A stretch of 64,000 bases of DNA from Porphyra umbilicalis (lineage: Eukaryota; Rhodophyta; Bangiophyceae; Bangiales; Bangiaceae), in contig KV918858.1 in NCBI GenBank assembly GCA_002049455.2, positions 124,001 through 188,000 of the forward strand, in the 5' to 3' direction. Made by a program: the position numbers and the translations under genes. The notes under the pieces are model-generated. The model searched no databases and had not been told where the DNA came from. It saw only the letters and a list, made by a program, of their open reading frames with translations. Within the stretch, counting starts at the first letter, position 1. Each line of letters opens with the position of its first letter. This document shows positions 41,090 to 51,101 of the stretch, piece after piece.

Positions 41090-41819
41090 GGCGGCGGCAC
41101 TGGTACGCGGCGGGGCGTGGGGGGGCGCGGCGGGGGGGGGCGTCGCGCCGAGCCGCGCCCGCCGCAGACGCGGGGGCGGCAACGGGGGCGGCAGCGCGCG
41201 TCGCCGCGCACCGCGGCTCAGGGGGCGTGGCGGTCGGCGCGGGCGGGCAGGCTGCTCGGCGGGAGCAGAGGCGGGGGGGAGGGAACGCTGCTCGGAGGGG
41301 GGGGGGTGGGGGAGGGGGCACCGCCGTTGCCACAGAGGGGGGAGTGCCGACGCAGGGAGCGGGGGGGGGGGGGGGAGACGGCCGCGTCGGGGTTGGCGAC
41401 GGCCGCAGCGTACACGCGCGCGGCGGGGAGATGGCGAGCTGCCGCCGCCGCGTCGACGGCCAACCACCCGGACTTTTCGCAGGCACGCATTGGGCCGCGC
41501 GAGAGACCAAACTTTGGGTGTGCGGGACGACGTTGAATAGCAAGCATCAAGTAGTACCTCTACGCTTGATTAAATCCCTCCATGCACTGTCGCTGGCGAG
41601 GGAATTGGAAATCAAGTGCATGCCATGACGCTGGAGCTCTGCGCCGGATCTCGGCGGGGCGCATGCGTGGTCCACACGCATTGTCTCGACCGGCGCGCCG
41701 AGCGCCACGCCACGGTGTGGTCCTCCTCTGGTCGACAACGGTCTCCCTTGGTCCGTGGCGTCGCTGCCCAACTTGTTCCCCTGCACCCACGTGCGTGCTT
41801 CCCACGCCCCTCCATCATC
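41090..41819. promoter_or_regulatory. Divergent promoter region, GTPase / adenylate kinase
   Basis: The region lies between two outward-facing starts. The half next to the GTPase is G-rich with long G runs; 41500-41640 is more balanced. No clear TATA box is seen. Confidence 0.35.
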
Positions 41820-42835
41820 ATGGCTGCGTTTGTGGCATCGCCGGCAGCGTCTGTTTGTGCGCCGACAGGCCGCCAACGGCCGGTGTCCTGCCGCGGTCGG
41901 CCGACGCGGCGCCATGGCGCGGCGCCGCCCGCCCCCCTGCGCACTTCCGGCAGCGCCTTTTTTGGCGCGTCCCCCCCCCCCCCCCCCCCACCACCCCGGC
42001 GGTGGCGTCGGTCCGCATGGCCGCGGCCGCCCCGTCCAAGCCGACCAAGATCATCCTTGCCGGCGCGCCCGCGTCGGGCAAAGGCACCCAATGCGAGCGC
42101 CTCACCGACACGTACGGGTGCGTGCACCTCTCCACCGGCGACATGCTCCGCGCCGCCGTCAAGGCGGGCACCCCCCTCGGCAAGAGCGCGTCGGCGGCCA
42201 TGGACGCGGGGCGCCTCGTCCCCGACGAGGTCGTCATTGGCATGATTGTGGAGCGCCTCGGGCAGGCGGATTGCGCGGCGCGCGGGTGGCTCCTCGACGG
42301 CTTCCCCCGTACGGGCGCGCAGGCGGCGGCCCTGGATGCGGCGGGCGTCGTTCCCGACGCGGTCTTGACCCTCGACGTGGGCGTCGACACGCTCGTGCGC
42401 CGCGTCACGGGGCGGCGGTCGGACCCCGAGACGGGCAAGGTGTACCACCTCGAGTTTGCGCCGCCGACCGACGCGGCCGTCGCCGCGCGCCTCGTCACCC
42501 GCTCGGACGATACGGAGGATAAGGTGCGGGTGCGGGTGGCGGCGTTTGAGGAGCACGCGGCGGCCATTGCGGCGCAATACCCGGGGATGGTGCGGGTGGA
42601 TGGGGAGCGGCCCGTCGACGCGATCGCGGCGGACATTAAGGGGGTCGTCGACGCGGCGATGGCGCAAGCGCAAGAGGGGGGGGGGGGGAGGACGTCTCGG
42701 CGGCGGCGGCGCCGGTGGGGGGGGGGGGCGGGCACCCCAAAGAGCACCAAGGGCATGAGCGTCAATGAGTTTGTGCGCTACGCGGAGGAGGCGTACGATT
42801 CGGGGGTGCTGACCAACGACAAGGTCAACTGGTAA
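41820..42835 (+). CDS. ADK: Plastid adenylate kinase
   Basis: Catalyses 2 ADP = ATP + AMP. The conserved domain starts at ATG 42017 (272 residues): P-loop GAPASGKGTQ (G16-Q25, K22), AMP-site HLSTGDMLRAAVKAG, GWLLDGFPRTGAQ, then VRRVTGRRSDPETGKVYHLEF and RLVTRSDD, which carry the arginines of the active site and LID. The LID is the long, non-zinc type. A transit-peptide-like start, MAAFVASPAASVCAPTGRQR, begins at ATG 41820 one frame away. The switch falls in a run of about 19 C (41971-41989), again equal to one missing base, so 41820 is taken as the true start. The C-terminus holds an odd basic insert between two G runs before MSVNEFVRYAEEAYDSGVL. It is followed in the same direction by the DUF3054 gene. 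Confidence 0.88.
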
Positions 42836-43119
42836 GGCGCGGGGTGCTGCGAAGGCGGTGAGGGGCTGACGTGGGAGCTGTTGGGGCTGGGGGGTGGCTG
42901 ACTAGCGGACGAGGGCAGCGCCCAGCGCCTGGCGTGCGCCGCGGCCAGTGCGCTTTCCCCCGTCCGTAACTGCGGTTTTTTTTTATCGGTGGGGTGTGCT
43001 GCCGTGGGGGTGGCCCTTGTGTGTCTGTCTGCGCCTTTTTTAGTGCGCGTCGGGGGGGCGGAGACGGGGTGTTGGCCGTGTGGTTGCACGCTGTGGGCCC
43101 CATTCAATACTTCTTGTTG

Positions 43120-43845
43120 ATGCCACCACCACCCCCCGCGCCGCCCGTGCTGCTCTGCCGTGCGTGCGTGTGGCCTCAGTCCGCAACGTCAGCGCGCATC
43201 GGCAGAGCGCGTGACCGCGCACCGTGCCGGGTGCCTTGCGCCGTTCCGCCCCTCACCCTGCTCTCTTGCTCGGCGTTGCCCGTGCCGTCTGCTCGTTTGG
43301 TTGATCCCCCTCGCTCCCCACGCCCGGATGCCTCGCCCGCCAGGAGCGGCCAAGCGGGCGTGGACGTCAACACGCCCGCCGCCCCCCCCTCCTACGCCGA
43401 CATGGCGGCGCACCCGCTGCTCGCCGCCGGCGACGTGGCCGTCTTCCTCGCCTTTGCCACCATTGGCGCCGCCTCCCACGCGGCCAATGCCAACCCGCTC
43501 TCCGTCACCCTCACCGCCGCGCCGTTTATCGTCGCGTGGTTGGCGGTGGCCCCCCTGATGGGCGCCTACACCCGCCGTGCCGTTGGCACGTACCAGGGGG
43601 CGGCCGTGACGACCGCCCGTGCGTGGCTGGTGGGCGTGCCGTCGGGGCTGGCGCTCCGTGGCGTCGTCACGTCGCACCTGCCGCCGCCCTCTTTTGCGGT
43701 CGTGACGCTGCTGTCGACGGCAGTGCTGTTGGGCGTCTGGCGGGGATCGTACGTCAAGCTCCGGGGAGCGGAGGTGGCAGAGGGCAAGAGGGGGGGGGTG
43801 CTCGACGGCTTCCGCATGATCACCACGTTGTTGCGGCGGTGGTAG
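43120..43845 (+). CDS. DUF3054-family membrane protein, probably plastid
   Basis: The conserved core runs from residue 95 (MAAHPLLAAGDVAVFLAFAT) to about 225. It contains four hydrophobic stretches: LLAAGDVAVFLAFATIGAAS, APFIVAWLAVAPLMGAY, the segment around AWLVGVPSGLALRGVV, and FAVVTLLSTAVLLGVW. The pattern and length match DUF3054, a family of bacteria and plastid-bearing eukaryotes with no known activity. The first 94 residues are Pro/Ala/Arg/Ser-rich and may be a plastid leader. ATG 43120 is the first in-frame ATG after a non-ATG opening, but a C run at about 43381-43388 could hide another frame break, so the start is uncertain. It lies about 285 bases downstream of adenylate kinase. Confidence 0.7.
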   Translation: MPPPPPAPPVLLCRACVWPQSATSARIGRARDRAPCRVPCAVPPLTLLSCSALPVPSARLVDPPRSPRPDASPARSGQAGVDVNTPAAPPSYADMAAHPLLAAGDVAVFLAFATIGAASHAANANPLSVTLTAAPFIVAWLAVAPLMGAYTRRAVGTYQGAAVTTARAWLVGVPSGLALRGVVTSHLPPPSFAVVTLLSTAVLLGVWRGSYVKLRGAEVAEGKRGGVLDGFRMITTLLRRW

Positions 43846-44693
43846 GCGGTGCGCGGTTCCTTCGTCTGCTTGCTGGTCACGCGTGTAGAAAGCAGTGGCC
43901 GAACGGCTTCCGCAGCCTTGTACTGTTGACCAAGACCACCCGCGCTACTCCGTCCTGAACCGGGCGCGTTTCTGGCCCGTCTGTATCGGTACCATCATCC
44001 CCATCACGCAAGCATCGCCTCGATTCCTTCTCTTGAATGTGCCCTACAATTGCAGTCGAGAGCCACTATGAACAACGGAGAAACAGCAGAGTCAAAAGAC
44101 CTGGAGCGCCACGCCGACCTCACCCACAAACCAACAGCGCAGACCAAGCCATTCAGCCACTATGAACAACAAAATAAGCAGCAGTCAAAAATGTCCCCAA
44201 GCGCCACCCCAACCTCCAGCGCCACCCCGACCTCCAGCGCCACCCCAACCACCAGCGCCACCCGAACCATTAGCGCAATCCCAGCCGCCAGCACCACCCC
44301 AGCCTCCAGCACCACCCCGCAGCGCAAACCGAACCAGTCGCAGCAGGCGCGGCTGGTCGTCCCCGCAATTCCTCAACAGCAGGCAGCAGAGGAACGGCGA
44401 TGAGCCTCGCAGCCGGCTCAAACGGCCACGCCAAGACGCAGAAGGCACGGCGACACGACGGGTCGGCGCGCGGCTGGTGGTCCCCGTCAATCCGCAACAG
44501 CAAGCAGCGTGTTGACGGAACCGAGCGTCGCGCTCGGCTCAAAGGCCACGCACGTGGCGCGCACCGCACGGCGGCACGCCGGGCCGACCCACCAAAAACA
44601 GAGGCACAGCAAACACCCGAGCGCTGCTGCCGCCAGAGCGCACAAAAATGTAGACAGGCAGAACGGAAGGAAGGCCCTTTCCGCTTGGCCTCT
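43846..44693. repeat. Gene-free interval with diverged direct repeats
   Basis: GCCACTATGAACAAC occurs at about 44063 and 44157. CGCGGCTGGTCGTCCCCG-type sequence with CAACAGCA occurs at about 44348 and 44468. Between them CCAGCGCCACC-like units of 9-18 bases are tandemly repeated (44195-44320). A plus-strand frame from ATG 44068 (111 residues, Ser/Thr/Pro/Gln-rich) crosses the repeats; I do not regard it as a supported gene. Confidence 0.5.
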
Positions 44694-47600
44694 CTACTCC
44701 CGTGGCGGGTGTCCGCCGGGCCACCCCGAGCGGCCGCCACCAAAGCGGTCGGTGAGGCCCGGCAGCCCGTCGGTTCGGCCCGTCGACGTTGGCGGCAGCG
44801 GAGGTAGCGACTGCGGCAGCGGGTGAAGAGGAGCCAAGCGCGGCGGCGAGACGGTTTCACTTTGCGGATTCCAGTGCGCAAATTCAAAGTGCCCACCACC
44901 AGCGCCGCCCCCTCCATTCCCGCCCGCGCCGCTGTTGCCACCGCTGCCAATGCCGCCGGCGCCGCCAGCACCGCCGCCGCCGGCGCCGCCCCCGCCCCCG
45001 CCACCCGCAGGGCCCAGCGTTTGCTCAATCGTTGCGGGTGTCAGCTGCGGGGACGGCAGCGTCGCGGGTCCCGGCGTCACAGTCGTGGCCGACGAAATGT
45101 AGGCGGCGGTGCCGAGGTCCAGCCCTGAAAACTCCCCCCCCGACGCGCTGCCGCCCTGTGGAGCAGGCCCGCCGAGGCCGCCCACGTGCCCCCCGCCGCC
45201 GCTTGAACCGGCCGTGGCGCCAACGTGGGAAGAGAAGGTAGAGATGGTCGATGGGAACAGGTGAGGGCCTCGGCTGAGGAAAGTGCCGCCCCCATACTCC
45301 CCGGCGCGAGCCATGTCCAGCGCGCGGGACGGGTCGGGCCGCGGTGCCTCCCCGCCACCACCCCCCCACGGGGCAGCTCGCCACCGCGGGGCGTATCGGC
45401 CAACCGGGAGAGGCTCGAGTTGCGCGACATCTCAACAGACCGGCAAAGGTCCGCAGCACGGCCGGCGTCGGTGCTACGCGCGCCGTCTGGGGGGCGTTGC
45501 GGCATGTCGCCGCCGCTGCCCCGGTGCCGCCCGCGGTCACGGTCGCGGTCCAGATCACCACGCTCCCGCTCACGGTCTGACCGATTGTTACCGCCGCCGC
45601 CACCGCCACCACTGGCACCACCGGCAGTGGCGCCCGAGCCCCCTGACGTTGGCACAGTCGACGCAGGGGCGGACGCCAGGAAGCGCGGTGGAGGAAGCGG
45701 CGACGGCAGCGGCGGTGGAAGTGGCGGCCGCTGGTTTGCCTGCCGCAGCGGCGACAGCCGACCGCCGACGTCTTGACCGTCCGGCTTGTTGTCCCACGCT
45801 TGCACTGGCGGGGTGCCACCAAGTGCCGACGGCTGTTGGGGGGGGGAGTACGACTCCATCGGCGGCAGCGGATCTGCCTGGAAGGCCGCGCTGTTGTAGC
45901 GTTGGAGTGAGACGCGCTCCTCCGCGTCGCGCGGCTGGCCCATGCCAAAAGCAAACGTCGAGCCAGCCGCTGCACCGCCGTCTGCGGCACCCCCGACCGG
46001 TGGCCCACCGCCGTGGTAGAGCTGCTGCTGCTGCTGTTTCATCGCCGACGAGCCCGTGCCTCCCACCCCGACGGCACCAAGGTTGGTACCGAGACCCGCC
46101 CCGCCGCCGCCATCGACAGCTTCGCCAGGAGGTATTCCGTACTGGTTGCGCTGCGCGTTCATCGTTTCATAGAGGCCGCCAGCAGGGTCGGCGTGGAAGT
46201 AGGAAAACGGCAGCCGTGTCAGTGAACCCGACCCGGCGCCGCTAGAATACCGCTTCCCCTGCAGCGGCGGACGCTCCGTCATGCCGAACAACGGGGGACT
46301 AGGTGTCGTAAACCCAGCATCTGCCGCATGCGGGTGACCGAGGCCATGAGATGACGGGGGCACGGCCCCTTGGCCGCCTGCGCCAGTGAAGGTGTGACCC
46401 GACGGCGGCGCTGGCCCGCCTTGGCCGTGACTCGCTCGGCCGTGGCTACTAGGTCCTAGTCCTGCCTGCCCAAAGCCGCCCTGCCCGTGACTGCCCAACC
46501 CGTGGCTTCCGTGGGTCGACCCAAGACCGCCTTGCACGTGGCCCGCCGGCCCGTGGCTGCCCTGCCCCTGGCCAGAGCCCCCGTAGCCGCCTTGGTTCGA
46601 ATGGCCCAGGCTGGACGGCAGAGGGGTCTGGCCAAGTCCAGCCTGACCGTGCCCCACCCCCCCCGCATGAAGTTGCAGCGACTGCCCCCGGCCCAAGTGG
46701 CTGTGATTCGCCTGCCCGTGACCCGATGCCCCGCTCAGGTGACCACCCATTGCACCACTCCCGCTGACCAAGCCACCGTGCCCGTGGCCACCATGCCCTA
46801 AGCCCATCCCGCCGTGACCAGGCGCGGCAAGACCTGCCTGTCCGTGACTGGCCTGCCCGAGGCCGCTCCCTAATCCGCTGTGAGGGTGGCCCATCAGGGA
46901 GGAGCGCTGCTCACCCGCATCGGGTGGGGAGAGGCGATGTTGTGATACCCTTGGCGTGGCGTACGCCATGCCCGAGCCCGACGCACCCGACGCACCCGAC
47001 ATGTAGTGCTGTTGTTGTTGTTGTTGCGGCGGTGGCGGCTGCAGCTGTTGTGGATGTTGATGCTGTTGATGCTGCTGGTGTTGTTGAAGCCCCGGTGGCG
47101 GCCCCGCCAGCGGCAGGTTCCGAATGGGCAGGTCGTCCACCTGGTCCCCATATGACAAGCCCAGGTCATCGGACCGGACCTTCCGCTTCGTGCCTGTCAA
47201 TGACCGGCTAACCTGCTGCGGGTTCCAACAAAAGCCAATGTTGTCCAGCCGTTCTCGCCGCGTCTCGAGTAGTTTGTTCTTGCGCTGCGCTTGTCGTTGG
47301 GTGTTGACCCACCAGCCCAAGATGCCGTCGTTGAACGGGACGCGGGTGTGGCCATGGAGGTTCTTCCAGTTGACCAGGTTGTTGAACTGCTTGTTCCAGT
47401 CGTTGGCCGGCGTGTCCCACACAAACGACAGTTCCGTCAGGCGCTCGTAGCGCTCGGAGGAGAGCTTGCCCTTGGCGTGTAGTTGTCGTTGCTTGGCCGC
47501 CCACGCGCCCAGGACACCCTGTGCAATTGGCACGCATGCGTGGTTGTGGGTAGTCACCCACTGCACCAGCTCCGAGTAGCGCATCTCCCACTGGTTGGCG

Positions 47601-47893
47601 TTCGTGTCCCAAATCATGCCGACTTCGTTGAGTTGGGCCTCGCGCTCCGGCTGCAGCTGCTGTTTCTTCTTCAGCTCCCGTTGTCGGGCCACCCACCGGC
47701 CGAGGACGCCGGCGGCCTTGGGCACACACGCGTGGCCTTCCCTCCTCCGCCACTCCACCAACTCTGCATAGCGCTCGGACCATTTGACGGCAGGGGTGGC
47801 CTTGGAAGTGTCTTCTTGCTCTTCCAGGTGCCCGTAGTCCCGGTCCCCGTCGCCGCCGCCGCCGCCAGGGGAGCCACGGGGAGCGCCAGACAT
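44694..47893 (-). CDS. Three-HA-domain protein with Gln- and Gly/His-rich tail (one homopolymer frame break)
   Basis: ATG 47893 starts MSGAPRGSPGGGGGDGDRDY. Three helicase-associated (HA) domains follow at residues 38-96, 102-160 and 166-224, each with W at the start, GHxxVP, LGxWVxxQR and a closing W (WSERYAELVEWRRREGHACV; QWEMRYSELVQWVTTHNHAC; DWNKQFNNLVNWKNLHGHTR). HA domains are predicted nucleic-acid-binding three-helix units that often accompany helicases; here there is no helicase. The rest is low complexity: poly-Gln/His (about 270-300), then Gly/His/Gln/Ser-rich and Pro/Ser-rich tracts, prion-like in character. At a seven-G run near 45370 the sensible frame shifts by one missing base: GEAPRPDPSRALDMARAGEY continues naturally and stops at 44694. 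Without that shift the frame ends at 45077 in nonsense. It may be a nuclear DNA- or RNA-binding regulator; this is inferred. Confidence 0.75.
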
Positions 47894-50800
47894 GCTGCCC
47901 GCCTGAAGCAGGGGGGGGCGACGTGGTCACAAACAAGGTCCACGGATGCGCCGTAGCGGTCACAGCCGGAATCGCCGCAGCTACCACGCTCGTTGTTGCC
48001 GCTGGCGGTCGAATGGGAACTCGCCGGGTCCAGCACCGTCGGCACGGCCTCGCTGGGACTACGCAAAGGCCAATGAAGGCACCACAGACCGACCGAGCAG
48101 GCTGGTCAGCCACGGCCGCACAGGCTCGACGGCGCCCACCGCCACGTAGGCGACAGGTCCCCGGAAAGGGCCACAAGGGCTCAGGTGCAGGCGCCAGCGC
48201 GGGAAGGGATGCAGCGACAGCCAACGAACAAGAGCCGGCGCGACGACGGTGCCCAATAAAGAATGATGATCCAGGCAACAGCAACACGTCGCAGGATCGA
48301 CGAGACGGAAATGCAGTCAAACCGCACAGTCGACCGCGGCCGGCCAGACAAGGGACAATCCGGCCACAAAGCCCAGGCGAAACCAAATGGAAGGAACAAC
48401 ACAGCAGCACCCCCAGTGGTGCGTCCAGCCCCCCCCAACGCCCCAACCTGTCGCCCGCCAGCGTTGGCCACTCGATCCGCACAATGCCCACCCAGCAATG
48501 ACCGTACAGCGTCAGGCGCCGTAGCGCCGCGCCTGCCGATAACGGAAAGCGCTTTGCTACACACCGCCACCCAACGACGACGTCAGCAACGTCGATGGAA
48601 AATCAGGCCGACGGGGAGCCACCGACCAGCTCCGGCCAGTCCCTGGCCGCCTGCGGCGGGCCCGCCTCTCGCACGCGGTGGCGTTCCCCGCGGTGGCGTT
48701 CCCCCCCCCCCCCCCCCCCCCTCCCACCGCCACCGCCCCCCTCCTCCGCAGTCGGCGCAAGGCCGCGGAAGGAATGAACAATGCGGGAGGCGGCGACGGT
48801 GTACAGAGCGGCGCGGGCGCCACCGCGCGCGGGGCGGCGGCGTCAAGCGCCGGCCGGCAGGACGCGGCGAGCGGCGGCGCGTGCGCGGCTGTGCGGATGG
48901 GTGTGCACGGCACGCACGGTGCGGGACACGCGGTGGCGGCGGCAGCCAAGCGCCCGGAGCGTGCCCCCGACTCCCCTCCCACCGCCCCCACCGGCCCACC
49001 ACAGAGCACGGACGAACCGTGGTCGCCGCGCTCCCCCCGCCCAACGCCTGCACCAGCGCGCAACGGCCAAGCGATGCGGGACGCGCGGCGGGGCCAGCTA
49101 CGTGGCCGCCGCGACCGCCACGTGCGGTGGGGGGAGAGCGGGCAAAGCGCCGCCCGTGGCCCACCCCTACCGCCGCCCGCAGCCAGCGTCACAGCAGGAC
49201 AGGCCGGGGGGCGCGGTCGCGTCGTCGGGGGGGGGGGGCGTTCGTTCACACGCGCCCAGGCGCTCGGACCACCACACCACCACCGTAAAAAAAGCGGCGG
49301 GAACGAGGCAATAGAAAATACAGCGGGAAAACGAGCCAATGGCGGGGCGAAAAAGAGCTACCCCACCCCCACACCGGCAGATAAAAGTGCTGACGTTGGG
49401 ATGGTGCGCGGCATGTGCGCGCGCGACCGCGTCACTGGCCAGGGGAGGGGGGGGGAGCAGGGGTTCCGGTCCCCTCCGCTGGCTCGCCCCGTCGTGCGTG
49501 CAGCGGAGAAGAGGCGTGGGCGGCCGACCACGTGTGCAAACGAATGGCGCGGGCTTGCTCTACTGCACTCGTTGCAGACAGACGCCCACCCCAGGGGGGC
49601 GGCTGCTGAAAAGCGCGGGCCGTCGTCCCCCTGATGGCACCTGCGCGCGCCCTCAACGCGCCCAAGGAGCGGGAAAATGAAAAAAACGACAGAATAGCGA
49701 ACGCTGGTGCAGCCGGCACGGACCGTGCCGGCCCCCCACTCACGCGAGACGCAGGCTCCGGCCGGGCGACTGGGCCGGGGTGCCGCGGGGCGTGCCCTGC
49801 GTCAAACGGGGCGGCGGGGCGGCGGCCGCAGCGGCGGCGAGCGATCGGGCCTCGCAGCTCGCGTGCAGAAGGCAGGGTCGTCGGCCTTGTTCCCTCCCTC
49901 CCCCCCTTCCCCGCCGCTGTCCACCTGGCCGTCGACCAGCTCGTACAGCGGCAGCCGGCGCGTGGCTGTGTTCGTTGAAGCACCACTGCGTCAGCGTGGA
50001 CGAGCCCGCGGCAGCTCACCCAGCCGTGCCGTAGTCGCGAGTGCCTTGCTCACCGACAGAGGGGGTCAGTTTCGGTGTGTGTGGTGTGGTCGGCGGGAGC
50101 GGAGGGAGAAGAGTCAGGCGCACGCCGCTGGCCACCACGCACGGAGGCTGGCCAGCCGGCGCGACACGACGCCAGCTGGCCCCGCCTCCCGCAATGTGCC
50201 GTCAGGAGGATAGCGTGGTGCAAAAATACAGTGCCGGTGTGGCGCTCCCTCGGCCAGGCAGGAAACGTCCATCGATAAGGATTCTCGATGGCAATCCCCC
50301 ATCGACCCATGGTTTCGGTGGAACTTTGATGGATCCTCGATGTCTGTATGCCGAGGAAGCCAGCTCCGCTCTCATGATTCGTGGCTTGTAGCGGATGCAG
50401 CAAGAGATTGGCCCAATAGTGTGAGTGTTCTATTACTAAGCTGAACGCGACAACTATTTGACCAGAGCGGGTCGTGTTTTTCTACTTCATGACCGTGGAA
50501 CGTCATTGCAATTAGGTCGACACAGGGCATTCCCCGACAGCACGCCAGCACGCGCCCCGGGTACGCCCTCCCGCTGATGTTGCCGGCGCCCCGCCCAGGG
50601 GCCGGACAGCTCCCCCTGCCGCTCTGTGGTAGTGGCCCGCGACCACCTCCACGAGCTTCCTCGCCCCAGCTAGGCCCCGACGAGTCGCCAGGCGCTCCAG
50701 CGGCGGCGGTCGGGCCACCGTCGCCGCTACGTGGAGTGGCGGCTCCTGTGCGGAAACCGTCCTCCCGTCGAGGAACCCCCTCCGGCCTGATGCGCTTTCC

Positions 50801-50912
50801 ACGCCGACGGCCTGCGAACCTTCCTTCGCCGACGGCGGCAGCAGAAGACGAGGGCCGACGCAGCCACCGACGAGGGGGCGGACGCGCCGCCGCTGCCGCC
50901 CGCCGGACCGGA
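47894..50912. other. Gene-free interval
   Basis: GC-rich sequence with many open frames on both strands but no recognisable family. It includes a C run of about 20 (48701-48722) and G runs near 49230 and 49450. From 50.0 kb the base composition becomes more even. The promoter of the HA-domain gene should lie at the left end. Confidence 0.4.
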
Positions 50913-51101
50913 CATATGCCACACACGGTGGCGGGAGAACGCATCAACCCCCACATCCCCCCTTCCCCACACCGCGAGCGTGTTGCGGTAGCGCCGCCGC
51001 GCCGGCGCCCGGCGGGGGTCCCACTCCGGCCGCGCCACCGCCGTGCGGATCACCGGCACCTCGGACGGCAGGGCGGCGTTGAGGGCGCGTGCCCACGCCA
51101 A
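50913..51101 (-). pseudogene. tRNA pseudouridine synthase (TruA-like) fragment
   Basis: About 63 codons on the minus strand read LAWARALNAALPSEVPVIRT, then ARPEWDPRRAPARRRYRNTL and VGVDAFSRHRVWHM. This matches the central part of TruA/Pus-type enzymes: the ALNxxLPxDIRV segment, the RxxRYRY strand and the RxxWH turn. The part that should carry the catalytic aspartate (RTDxGVH) is not readable upstream: a nearby frame has RTGAAAKCPAPAQPVNAV, which lacks it. No C-terminal HDF motif follows downstream. It is probably a decayed or transposed fragment; an exon of a gene with introns I could not place is the alternative. Confidence 0.45.
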
